In this document: positions 55,259-63,613 of the stretch, one piece after another
Layout of the letters: every line of letters begins with the position of its first letter
Numbering within the stretch: the first letter of the stretch is position 1
Assembly: GCF_023101205.1 (NCBI RefSeq)
Contig: NZ_CP078078.1
Location: 2,108,001-2,172,000 of the forward strand
From: Microbacterium aurugineum
GTDB lineage: Bacteria; Actinomycetota; Actinomycetes; Actinomycetales; Microbacteriaceae
Direction of reading: 5' to 3'
DNA length: 64,000 bases
Made by a program: the position numbers and the translations under genes
Notes under the pieces: model-generated
What the model was told of the DNA's origin: nothing
Databases searched by the model: none
What the model saw: the letters and a program-made list of their open reading frames with translations, nothing else

Positions 55259-56419
55259 GTGACCGTCCGTCGAAAAATTCTCGTCCTGACTTACACGCCC
55301 ATCGCGAGGGAACCGCGAGCACTCAAGCAGATTCGATTCCTCCGGCAGCACCATGACGTCACGACCGCCGGATTCGGGCCGGCTCCTTTCGATGATCTCC
55401 CCCATATCGAACTGCACGATAGCCGACCGTATCGCGGAGGTCTGCTCGGGCGCGCGCTCTACCTGGCCCTGCTCCTTCTGCGTCTCTACCCGTTGGTCAC
55501 GTCGCTCAGTCCTCGCGACGACGCCGCACGCTCGCGACTGGCAGGCACGCAGTGGGACGCGATCATCGCACACGATCCGCAGACAAGTGCCCTCGCGAGC
55601 TCTCTGTCGACGACGCACGGAGTGATCGCAGACCTGCACGAATACTCGCCTCGGCAGAATGAGCATTCGCGGCTCTGGCGCATCCTCATCGCTCCGTACG
55701 TGCGGTGGCTGTGTCGCACATACGTGGCCAAATCGGCCGCGATCGTGACCGTTGGGCAGGGCATCGCCGACGAGTACTACCGAAACTTCGGCATCGTGTC
55801 CACGGTCGTGATCAACGCGACGCCTTTCCACGACCTGACGCCCGGCGCTGTCAAGCAACCGATCAAGCTCGTCCATTCAGGCGTCCCCGGCGTCCAGCGC
55901 AAACTCGAGATCATGATCGACGCCGTCCTACAGACGCGGGCAGACGTCACCCTGGACTTCTTCCTTGTCGACGATGGTTCTGCCTATCTGCAGTCCCTGA
56001 AGGAACGCGCTGGCGGTGATGAGCGGATCCGGTTCAACGACGCGGTTCCGTATGCCCAGCTCGTGCCCACGCTCAATCGCTACGACATCGGTCTGAGCAT
56101 CTTCGCTCCGACCACCTTCAATCTTGCCTGGTGCCTCCCGAACAAGTTCTTCGACTTCATCCAGGCCCGCCTGGGAGTCATCGTCGGACCGTCGCCGGAG
56201 ATGAAACGCATCGTCACGAGGAACGGTATCGGCCGGGTAATGCCCGACTTCGAGGCGTCTTCTCTCGCTGCTCTTCTGAGCGAGATCACGGTCGACGACG
56301 TGGAATCCTGGAAGAGCGCCTCTTCCGCGCACGCCGTCGAGCTTTCGAGCGAGAAGCAGTCGGAGATTTGGGGCGACATCATGGAATCGGTGTTCGGAGA
56401 CGACGAGCAGGCGCGATGA
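55259..56419 (+). CDS. GT-B glycosyltransferase, paralogue B
   Basis: 386 residues from a GTG with CGAGGAGC upstream. Same layout as the gene at 49570: KILVLTYTPIAREPRALKQI, ADLHEYSPRQNEHSR, KLVHSGVPGVQRKLEIMI and LPNKFFDFIQARLGVIVGPSPEM. The acceptor half is more diverged than the donor half, so it may use a similar donor on a different acceptor. It lies just after the acetamidino trio, 37 bases downstream of hisF2, and could transfer the acetamidino sugar; that is inference. Stop overlaps the next start. Confidence 0.82.
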   Translation: MTVRRKILVLTYTPIAREPRALKQIRFLRQHHDVTTAGFGPAPFDDLPHIELHDSRPYRGGLLGRALYLALLLLRLYPLVTSLSPRDDAARSRLAGTQWDAIIAHDPQTSALASSLSTTHGVIADLHEYSPRQNEHSRLWRILIAPYVRWLCRTYVAKSAAIVTVGQGIADEYYRNFGIVSTVVINATPFHDLTPGAVKQPIKLVHSGVPGVQRKLEIMIDAVLQTRADVTLDFFLVDDGSAYLQSLKERAGGDERIRFNDAVPYAQLVPTLNRYDIGLSIFAPTTFNLAWCLPNKFFDFIQARLGVIVGPSPEMKRIVTRNGIGRVMPDFEASSLAALLSEITVDDVESWKSASSAHAVELSSEKQSEIWGDIMESVFGDDEQAR

Positions 56420-57852
56420 CCCCCTCAACGGGCCTGCCCTACAGCCGATCGGTTCGTCTACTTCTCGACGTCGAGGATTCCGAGCCCTCCGAACTCCTGG
56501 AACCGCTCCCCGGCACAGCATTGCCGCTCTGGCCTCGGGTGCGCATGTTCTTTGCGAGCGCCCTCGCCGCCGTGGAACTCGGCGAAACCGGGGTGCCCCA
56601 ACGGCAATCTCGGGCGAAGACCTATCGCAGACTCGCACGGTCGTTCCTCCCTTCCAGGCATGACGCAGCGTGGCTTCGGGGGCGCTCCCCCGTTGTCATG
56701 GTCGCGAGCGGCGTCACGACCTCCCGGGAGGGCGGGTACGAGCGCAATTGGCTCGTCGGCGATCTCGCAGAAGCCCTCGGCCCGGAGGCAACTCTGCTCC
56801 AGTGGACCCCGCCGCACCCCGGAATCAAGCCGGCCTTCCCGCGCACGCGCAGCCTGGACGCGATCAACGCACGCACGGATCTACGTACGTATCGAAGAGA
56901 ACTGTCCACGGAGACGGCAACAGCGATCGATGTTCTCGTGCACCGCTATGCGGCGCTCTTCTCTGGTGCGATCTCCGCTGAGCAAGAGCGGACGATCGCA
57001 GCGTCGGTTCGCTACCAGGAACGGCGAGCACCTCTCCTGCAGGACGCATTTCTCACGGTCATCGATCGTCTCGACCCTCACACCGTTGTCCTGGAGGACG
57101 CGTCCTACGGTCACCGCGGCGGACTCATCCAAGCGATGAAAAAAGATGGCCGACACGTCGCAGAACCTCAGCACGGGTGGATCGGCCCGTCCCACGCTGC
57201 CTACAACTATGGCAGCATCTTCCGCCATGAGGGCCTGCATTCGCAGATTCCAGACGAGCTGCTTCTCTTCGGCGAGTACTGGGGCCGCAGTATCCAGCAT
57301 CCTGCAACGCTGACGACTATCGGCAAGCCGCATCTGCAACGGGCGATGGCGTCGGCACCACCGGTCGCAGACCGCGAGAACATCGCCTTGATCGCCAGCA
57401 GCATCACTGACCCCGATGCAACGACGAGTCTCATTTTGGCCCTACGCAAGAAATTGCCGGGCTGGCGGTTACGCTTCCGTCCGCACCCCTCCGAGCGCGC
57501 GACTCTCGCCGACCGGTATCCCTCTCTGATCGACGTCGTCGGTGTGGAGATCGACCCCCACGACGACCTCTACGAGTCGCTCGCCGACTGCCGCGCGGTG
57601 GTCGGCGTAGCCAGCACCGTCCTCTTCGAAGCGGCCAGCTTCGGTTGCGACGTCCTGGTGCGTCGCAGCCCCTTCACCGAGTACTACGTGGGCGAGCTGT
57701 TCGGACCCGCCTACGATGATGCTCGAGACGTCGAGGCCATGGCAGCTCGTCTGCGCGCGGGCAACACGCCCGTCGACGTGGAATCGTTCTGGGCGTCACA
57801 CAGTCTCGATCTGGTCCGACGTTGGGCCCTATCGACAGGAACGGCAGACTAG
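56416..57852 (+). CDS. GT-B-like polysaccharide biosynthesis protein (TagF/KpsS-like)
   Basis: 478 residues, no membrane segments. The C-terminal half reads EPQHGWIGPSHAAYNYG, ELLLFGEYWGRSIQHP, IGKPHL, LRFRPHPSER and VVGVASTVLFEAASFGCDVLV. The RPHP motif and the Ser/Glu-rich STVLFEA turn resemble glycerophosphotransferases and Kdo/polysialyl transferases with a GT-B core. The N-terminal half (about 1-150) is not recognisable. I cannot name the substrate. Last gene of the plus-strand operon; it converges on the wbpB-like gene with 25 bases between stops. Confidence 0.75.
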   Translation: MTPSTGLPYSRSVRLLLDVEDSEPSELLEPLPGTALPLWPRVRMFFASALAAVELGETGVPQRQSRAKTYRRLARSFLPSRHDAAWLRGRSPVVMVASGVTTSREGGYERNWLVGDLAEALGPEATLLQWTPPHPGIKPAFPRTRSLDAINARTDLRTYRRELSTETATAIDVLVHRYAALFSGAISAEQERTIAASVRYQERRAPLLQDAFLTVIDRLDPHTVVLEDASYGHRGGLIQAMKKDGRHVAEPQHGWIGPSHAAYNYGSIFRHEGLHSQIPDELLLFGEYWGRSIQHPATLTTIGKPHLQRAMASAPPVADRENIALIASSITDPDATTSLILALRKKLPGWRLRFRPHPSERATLADRYPSLIDVVGVEIDPHDDLYESLADCRAVVGVASTVLFEAASFGCDVLVRRSPFTEYYVGELFGPAYDDARDVEAMAARLRAGNTPVDVESFWASHSLDLVRRWALSTGTAD

Positions 57853-57877
57853 AGTTCCCTGGTGCGCTCAGGCCGCT

Positions 57878-58870
57878 TCACTCGACTACCGCGGATGGTC
57901 GATGCAACAGTCCGTCCGCGGCCATCCTTTCAGCAATCTGCACCACTTTGGCCCCCTCGTCGAGCGTCACGATACCTTTCGCCGCCCCGTTGATCACCGA
58001 ATCGCGGAAAGCCTCGTGTTCGGCGAGTAGCGGTTCACGGCGCTCGAGCGCGAAACGGGTGACATCACCTTCGACGACACCACGGAAGGTCGAGACCTGC
58101 TCCCATTCGCTGCGGATCGTCCCGTTCTTGAAATACGTCAGGTCTGCCGTCAGCGTGTCCGCGACGAGCGAGCCCTTCTCGCCCGTGATCACGGTCGTGC
58201 GTTCCTTGAAGGGCGTCAACCAGTTCACCGTGTGCGACGTGATCGTTCCCGAAGAAAGCGTCCCCACCGCCAGCACCATGTCCTCATGCGGACGACCACT
58301 GCGGAACGTGGTGCGTGCATTGACAGACACGTACTGCTGTTGTGTCACCCACGCCGTCAGGTCGATGTCGTGAGTCGCCAAGTCCTTGATCACCCCGACA
58401 TCCGCGATGCGCCCAGGGAACGGACCTTGGCGCCGCGTGGTCACCTGATAGATGTCACCCAGAAGGCCGGCCTCGATCCGCTGACGCGCGGCCTGCAACG
58501 CAGGATTGTATCGTTCGATATGGCCGACACCGCCGATCAGCCCCTTCGCGTCGAAGAGATCCCGCAATGCGCGAGCATCCTCGCTCGTGGAAGCCACCGG
58601 CTTCTCGATCAACGCGTGGATGCCACTCTCCGCCAAACGCGTACCCATCTCGAGATGGTAGACAGTCGGAGCGGCGACGACCACGTATGAGAGGTCTTGG
58701 GCGAGGAACTCGTCGAGGTCGCGGAACACAGGGCGGTCGTGAACGAAATCCGGTGTGGATTCCGCCGGGTCAAAGACACCAACGAACTCGACTCCCGTGA
58801 GCCCGGCAAGAATTCGCGCATGATTGCGCCCCATCACTCCCAGCCCCATCACGCCCGCACGCAGAACCAT
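57878..58870 (-). CDS. Gfo/Idh/MocA oxidoreductase (WbpB/WlbA-like)
   Basis: 330 residues. Rossmann start GVMGLGVMGRNHARIL, the EKP motif (ALIEKPVASTSED) and the GHIERYNPAL and DLATHDIDLTAW blocks of the C-terminal domain are typical. In WbpA-WbpB-WbpE-WbpD sets this enzyme oxidises C3 of UDP-GlcNAcA with NAD to the 3-keto sugar, passing it to the aminotransferase. Its ATG overlaps the aminotransferase stop by one base. Third gene of the minus-strand operon. Confidence 0.88.
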   Translation of the reverse strand: MVLRAGVMGLGVMGRNHARILAGLTGVEFVGVFDPAESTPDFVHDRPVFRDLDEFLAQDLSYVVVAAPTVYHLEMGTRLAESGIHALIEKPVASTSEDARALRDLFDAKGLIGGVGHIERYNPALQAARQRIEAGLLGDIYQVTTRRQGPFPGRIADVGVIKDLATHDIDLTAWVTQQQYVSVNARTTFRSGRPHEDMVLAVGTLSSGTITSHTVNWLTPFKERTTVITGEKGSLVADTLTADLTYFKNGTIRSEWEQVSTFRGVVEGDVTRFALERREPLLAEHEAFRDSVINGAAKGIVTLDEGAKVVQIAERMAADGLLHRPSAVVE

Positions 58871-59967
58871 CAGGCGCCTGCCTTCGCGACGGCGTTCACC
58901 GCGGCGACGACGCGCTCGAGGTCGTCACTGCTCAGCGACGGGTGCACGGGCAGCGATGCGACCTCGCGCGCGGCACGCTCCGTCTCCGGAAGGTCGAGCC
59001 CCGGCGCGAAGTGCGTCAGCGAAGGCAAGCGGTGGTTCGGGATGGGGTAATACACGCCCGCACCCACGTTGTACTCGCTCTTGAGCGCGGCGACGAATCC
59101 ATCGCGGTCCTCGGGGACGCGGATCGTGTACTGGTGGTACACGTGCACCGCTCCGTCGGCGACCGGCGGGACGACGACGCCCTGCAGGTTCGCGTCGAGG
59201 AACGCGGCGTTGGACTGGCGGGTCTTCGTCCAGGCGTCGACCTTGGTCAGCTGCACGCGACCGATCGCGGCGTGGATGTCGGTCATGCGTGCATTGAAGC
59301 CGATGACCTCGTTCTCGTACTGGCGCTCCATGCCCTGGTTGCGCAGGAGCTTCACCTGACGTGCGAGCTCATCGGTCGCGGTCGTCACCATCCCGCCCTC
59401 GCCGCTGGTCATGTTCTTCGTCGGGTAGAGACTGAACATCGCGAACTCGCCGAACGAGCCGACCGGACGACCGTCGAGCGACGCACCGTGCGCCTGCGCC
59501 GCGTCCTCATAGAGAGCGACGCCGCGCTCCGCCGCCAACGCCTCGAGCTCACGCATCCGCGCGGGGTGCCCGTAAAGGTGCACCGGGAGGATCCCTTTGG
59601 TCTTCGGGGTGATCGCGGCCTCGACCGCCGCAGGGTCGAGAGTGAACGTCTCCGGCTCGATGTCGACGAACACCGGCGTTCCGCCCGTGAGCGCGACCGA
59701 GTTGCCGGTCGCGGCGAAGGTGAACGAGGGCACGATGACCTCGTCGCCCGGTCCGACCCCGGCCGCCAGGAGGCCGAGGTGGAGGCCTGCCGTACCCGAG
59801 TTCACCGCGACGGACGGTCGACCGGGCACGAAATGCGCCGAGAACTCCTGCTCGAAGGCGGCGACCTCCGGCCCCTGCGCGACCATGCCACTACGGAGCA
59901 CACGATCGACGGCCTCGCGCTCCTCGTCGCCGATGATGGGCTTTGCCGGGGGAATGAACTCGCTCAC
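58870..59967 (-). CDS. DegT/DnrJ/EryC1 sugar aminotransferase (WbpE/WlbC-like)
   Basis: 365 residues. PLP lysine in SLYPTKNMTSGEGG, the NSGTAGLHLGLLAAG and EDAAQAHGAS segments, and FNARMTDIHAAIG place it in the DegT/DnrJ sugar-aminotransferase family. It would transfer an amino group from glutamate to the 3-keto sugar, giving UDP-GlcNAc(3N)A. The GTG at 59967 overlaps the acetyltransferase stop by four bases. Middle gene of wbpD-wbpE-wbpB. Confidence 0.9.
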   Translation of the reverse strand: MSEFIPPAKPIIGDEEREAVDRVLRSGMVAQGPEVAAFEQEFSAHFVPGRPSVAVNSGTAGLHLGLLAAGVGPGDEVIVPSFTFAATGNSVALTGGTPVFVDIEPETFTLDPAAVEAAITPKTKGILPVHLYGHPARMRELEALAAERGVALYEDAAQAHGASLDGRPVGSFGEFAMFSLYPTKNMTSGEGGMVTTATDELARQVKLLRNQGMERQYENEVIGFNARMTDIHAAIGRVQLTKVDAWTKTRQSNAAFLDANLQGVVVPPVADGAVHVYHQYTIRVPEDRDGFVAALKSEYNVGAGVYYPIPNHRLPSLTHFAPGLDLPETERAAREVASLPVHPSLSSDDLERVVAAVNAVAKAGA

Positions 59968-60575
59968 ACGATCTCCTTGGTCAGTGTTCCGTCAGTCTCG
60001 ATGTAGCGCGCGCCCGTCGAGGGGCACACCCAGGTGTTCTCGTCATCACCGACGACGAGCGGTACACCCGACTCCCCCACCCAGCCGATGCGCTTCGCGG
60101 GGACGCCGGCGACGAGCGCGAAAGCGGGGACGTCCTTGACGACGACGGCGCCGGCAGCGACCGTCGCCCAGGCGCCGATGGTCACCGGCGCTACGCAGGT
60201 GGCCCTCGCGCCGATGGCCGCCCCGCGCTCGATCGTCACGCCGACAGGCTCCCAGTCGTGCGCGCTCTTGATCGTGCCGTCCTCGTTGATCGCGCGAGGG
60301 TACGTGTCATTGGTGAGAACCACGGCGGGACCGATGAAGACGCCGTCGCCCAAGCGCGCCGGCTCATACACGAGCGCGTAGTTCTGCACCTTGCAGTTGT
60401 CTCCCATGACGACGCCCGTCCCGATGTACGCGCCTCGACCGATGATGCAGTTCTCGCCGAGCTGAGCCTGCTCACGCACCTGAGCGAGATGCCAGATGGA
60501 CGAGCCGTCCCCCACACTCGCGGCCGGGGACACATCTGCGGATTCGACAATCCGGACGGGAGTAGGGTGGGTCAC
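59964..60575 (-). CDS. Hexapeptide-repeat 3-N-acetyltransferase (WbpD/WlbB-like)
   Basis: 203 residues from a GTG at 60575 (VTHPTPVRIVE), with GGAAG eight bases upstream; a GTG at 60596 adds seven residues. Left-handed beta-helix repeats run from SVGDGSSIWHLAQVREQAQLGENC through KVQNYALVYEPARLGDGVFIGPAVV to GAIGARATC-type turns, matching WbpD/WlbB acetyltransferases. It transfers acetyl from acetyl-CoA to the 3-amino group. First gene of its operon. Confidence 0.9.
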   Translation of the reverse strand: MTHPTPVRIVESADVSPAASVGDGSSIWHLAQVREQAQLGENCIIGRGAYIGTGVVMGDNCKVQNYALVYEPARLGDGVFIGPAVVLTNDTYPRAINEDGTIKSAHDWEPVGVTIERGAAIGARATCVAPVTIGAWATVAAGAVVVKDVPAFALVAGVPAKRIGWVGESGVPLVVGDDENTWVCPSTGARYIETDGTLTKEIV

Positions 60576-60620
60576 TTCGCACGCTTCCTGCGCCACCGTG
60601 ACATGGCAGTCGCACTCCCT

Positions 60621-60626
60621 AGTCTA
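60621..60626 (-). promoter_or_regulatory. Candidate -10 for the wbpD-E-B operon
   Basis: Minus-strand TAGACT about 45 bases before the GTG at 60575. The leader would contain the GGAAG ribosome site. No clear -35. Confidence 0.4.
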
Positions 60627-60679
60627 TCGGCTGCGGGTGCGACACCTGGCGAATGGCCGAAAGCACGCACCCGCCCTGT

Positions 60680-60691
60680 CAGAATGGTTGC
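60680..60691 (+). promoter_or_regulatory. Leaderless -10 element for the DPMS-like gene
   Basis: CAGAAT (60680-60685) and a six-base spacer (GGTTGC) precede the ATG at 60692, as for comF and the gene at 48380. Confidence 0.45.
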
Positions 60692-61387
60692 ATGAGCGAA
60701 ACACCGATCGGCTCCGAAGCCGACAGCACCGCATGGATCGTGATACCGCTCTACAACGAAGCGAGCGTCATCGGAGACGTCATCACGAGCCTCCTGCCAC
60801 ATTTCCCCCACGTGGTCTGCGTCGATGATGGGTCGACCGACGGCTCTGCCGAGGTCGCAGCGCGAAAGGGGGCACATCTTGTGAAGCACCCCGTCAATCT
60901 CGGACAGGGGGCCGCGCTCCAGACCGGGATCGAGTACGCTCTGGCCCACGATTCCTGCGAGTACATCGTCACATTCGATGCGGACGGTCAGCATCGGATC
61001 GAAGATGCCATCGAAATGCTCGAGTTCGCCCGAACTGAAGACGTCGCCATCGTGTTCGGATCGCGATTCCTCGACGATCGGACGGACCCGGGTTGGATCA
61101 AGAAAGTCGTGTTGAAGACAGCCATCCGCGTCACGAACCTCACGACCGGCATGAAGTTGACCGACGCGCACAACGGGCTCCGTGTGATCAGGCGCGACGC
61201 CGCCGCAAAGATCGACCTCAAGCAAGACAGAATGGCGCACGCCACGGAGATCGTCCTCGAACTCGGGCGCACGGGCCTCCCGTGGCGTGAGCACCCGGTC
61301 GAACTCCTGTATACCGACTATTCCAAGAGCAAAGGCCAGAGCGTGCTCAACTCCGTCAACATCCTCGTCGATCTGGTGGTGCGCTGA
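60692..61387 (+). CDS. DPMS-like family 2 glycosyltransferase
   Basis: 231 residues. WIVIPLYNEASVIGDVI, VCVDDGSTDGSAEVA, NLGQGAALQTGIEYAL and TFDADGQH are the signatures of polyprenyl-phosphate glycosyltransferases such as DPM1. No membrane helices in the protein itself; the small DUF2304 protein that follows three bases later probably anchors it. It would make a polyprenyl-phosphate sugar used by a GT-C enzyme, perhaps the DUF6541 protein on the other strand. Confidence 0.9.
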   Translation: MSETPIGSEADSTAWIVIPLYNEASVIGDVITSLLPHFPHVVCVDDGSTDGSAEVAARKGAHLVKHPVNLGQGAALQTGIEYALAHDSCEYIVTFDADGQHRIEDAIEMLEFARTEDVAIVFGSRFLDDRTDPGWIKKVVLKTAIRVTNLTTGMKLTDAHNGLRVIRRDAAAKIDLKQDRMAHATEIVLELGRTGLPWREHPVELLYTDYSKSKGQSVLNSVNILVDLVVR

Positions 61388-61389
61388 GC

Positions 61390-61743
61390 ATGTGGATCCA
61401 GTTCCTCCTCATCGCCGCGATCATCGTTCTCGGACTGATCGTGATGCGTCGAACCGGTGCCGACAGTCACCTCGCTATCCGCCGCCTACTCATGATGCTG
61501 TTCATCCTCGCGGCGATACTTTCCGTGCTCTTCCCGCAGTGGCTCACATGGATCGCTACCCTCATCGGTGTCGGACGAGGCACAGACTTGCTTCTCTACG
61601 CCCTTGTCCTGATGTTCCTCACCTTCGTCTACACGCAGTATCGAAGGAACCTGCAACTACAACGACAGCTGACGTTGCTGGCACGTAAGATCGCGTTGCT
61701 CGACGCGGAAGAAGACGAGGACCGCACTACCCGCAGCCAGTGA
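61390..61743 (+). CDS. DUF2304 membrane protein
   Basis: 117 residues, starting two bases after the preceding stop. Three membrane helices (about 4-20, 30-50, 65-82) and a basic/acidic cytoplasmic tail with a short coiled-coil (NLQLQRQLTLLARKIALL). DUF2304 proteins almost always follow DPMS-like genes and are thought to anchor or regulate them. The last 17 bases overlap the 3' end of the DUF6541 gene antisense. Confidence 0.85.
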   Translation: MWIQFLLIAAIIVLGLIVMRRTGADSHLAIRRLLMMLFILAAILSVLFPQWLTWIATLIGVGRGTDLLLYALVLMFLTFVYTQYRRNLQLQRQLTLLARKIALLDAEEDEDRTTRSQ

Positions 61744-63613
61744 CCTCATAGAGAACGGCGTCGCCAACGCGATCGACCTCGCTGAGCAACGGCGAATCGG
61801 CAAGGTGGTGCAGACCATCGAACGTTGTCCAGTGATTCTCAAACAGCTGACGATCCCCAAAGTCGAGCACGAAGGTCACTCCAAGACGCGCGGCCGCATC
61901 ACACACGACCTCGCCTCCTTCAGAGAAGCTGCGTGCCAGCAGCTCAGCGTCGGCTCCATAGCGGCCGGTGACGTGAGGGAAGACCACACGGTGCCCGGTG
62001 TACGCGAAGAGGAGTCCGGCCCCGGTCAAGGGGTCGCCGAGCACGATGTCTTCACTGTTCAGCCGCCCCGCGATCTTCTCGAACAGGGCCGCTTCATCAG
62101 ACGAAAGACCCTGCGAGTCCGGGGTGAACGCGAAACTCGAATTCCTCATGTAGGAGAGGTCATTGACGACCGCAGGAATGTGGGTCGCAGCGCCCAGCAC
62201 CAAGAGCCCTGAGATCGCGCCTGCGAGAAGGCGGGATCCATTGCGCCAGCGGTCACCCACCCAGGAGACGACCACGGCGGCTCCGAGTCCGGCCAACGGG
62301 ATGCCCCACATCGCGAGAAGCGCTCCCACCCGGGTCGTGTCGTCATACCAGACGCCGACGGCAAGGCTTCGGAGCGACAGCACAGGGAACCACGCCGAAG
62401 CGAGATAAAAGGCGATGCTCACGCCATACGAGTACAGGATCCACCACTGACGATCCTTCACGACCCGCCAGATACCGATCGCGGCGAGAGGACCGAGAAG
62501 GAGACCCGCAGTGCGCCCGACCGGGCTCAGGAACGCCACCTCACCGAATGCCTGGCTCATGGTTTCGTTCGGCAGCCATTCATGAGTCGTCACATTCGCG
62601 GCGAGCCAGACCGCGATCAGCAGTCCGCCGCCGAGCAGCAGCGATCCGACAAGCACCACACGACGCGTCGTGCCGCCCGTCGGCCAGAGCCGAAGCGCTC
62701 TCCACACCACGAACGGCACGCTGAGGGCCACGCCCGCGAGAAGAGATGACGGATGGGCAGCAGCGACCGCTGCGGCTGTTGCCGCTGCGGTGAGGATCCA
62801 CAGGGCCTTCCCTGCTCTTCCGTCGCCGGGCTCGAAGCATCGCACGATGAAGGAAAGAAGAAGAGGGAGAAGCAGGTTGCCTAGGAGGTTCGGATACAGC
62901 ACCCCCCAGGTCAGGAAGCCGAGCGGAAAGACACTGAAGCCGAAAGCAACCAACGGCGCCCACACCGCCACCGACGGGCGTGAGGGGAAGAGAATTGATG
63001 CCAGACAAGCCATCGCGAGCGGCCAGATCACGGCGATCACCGCCACCGTCACAGTGTTCGTCGCGGTGACCACGCCTCCTGAGACAGGCACGACCAAGGC
63101 GACGATCGCATGCCACAGCGTGGGATACGTGCCCGTCGCGGCGCCAGGCGTCACCATCGTCATGTGGAGGGGCGACGCATCACCGGTCTGGGTGATGAAC
63201 TCGACCGCGTTCAGATGGAATAGTCCGTCGTAGAGCTGGCTAGGGTGCGTCGGATCGGCAATACCGAGCGCCACGACCACGACCCAGCCGGTGAATGCGG
63301 CACCCAGCGCGCCCCAGACAGCAGGTGTCCGCGAACCACCGAGCCCAGGAACGCCCCGCCCTGTCCAGCGCAGCAACGACGCGATAGCAGTGACGATCGA
63401 TGCGACGATGGCTACGGGCAGCGGAGACCATGCGAGGCCGAAGACGGGCGCGATCACGGTTGCCGTGGCAACGATCCCGAGCGAAAGCGCGACGGCGGCT
63501 CCCGCCCGCAGCAATGGGCTAGCCCTCAGGCACATCGCGGCTGGCAGGCCAGGCAACACGATGACCGCTATGGCGACGAGGAGCGCGGGAACTTGCCCGG
63601 CCCACGACAGCAT
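61727..63613 (-). CDS. DUF6541 family large membrane protein
   Basis: 628 residues with about thirteen membrane helices and a C-terminal extracytoplasmic region (about 500-628) with DSQGLSSDEAALFEKIAG and VLGDPLTGAGLLFAYTGHRVVFPHVTG. The topology and the DPTHPSQLYDGLFHLN motif in the first extracellular loop resemble GT-C fold glycosyltransferases that use polyprenyl-phosphate sugars. Annotated only as DUF6541. Its ATG overlaps the stop of the Wzt-type gene by one base, linking it to that exporter. Confidence 0.82.
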   Translation of the reverse strand: MLSWAGQVPALLVAIAVIVLPGLPAAMCLRASPLLRAGAAVALSLGIVATATVIAPVFGLAWSPLPVAIVASIVTAIASLLRWTGRGVPGLGGSRTPAVWGALGAAFTGWVVVVALGIADPTHPSQLYDGLFHLNAVEFITQTGDASPLHMTMVTPGAATGTYPTLWHAIVALVVPVSGGVVTATNTVTVAVIAVIWPLAMACLASILFPSRPSVAVWAPLVAFGFSVFPLGFLTWGVLYPNLLGNLLLPLLLSFIVRCFEPGDGRAGKALWILTAAATAAAVAAAHPSSLLAGVALSVPFVVWRALRLWPTGGTTRRVVLVGSLLLGGGLLIAVWLAANVTTHEWLPNETMSQAFGEVAFLSPVGRTAGLLLGPLAAIGIWRVVKDRQWWILYSYGVSIAFYLASAWFPVLSLRSLAVGVWYDDTTRVGALLAMWGIPLAGLGAAVVVSWVGDRWRNGSRLLAGAISGLLVLGAATHIPAVVNDLSYMRNSSFAFTPDSQGLSSDEAALFEKIAGRLNSEDIVLGDPLTGAGLLFAYTGHRVVFPHVTGRYGADAELLARSFSEGGEVVCDAAARLGVTFVLDFGDRQLFENHWTTFDGLHHLADSPLLSEVDRVGDAVLYEVTGCG

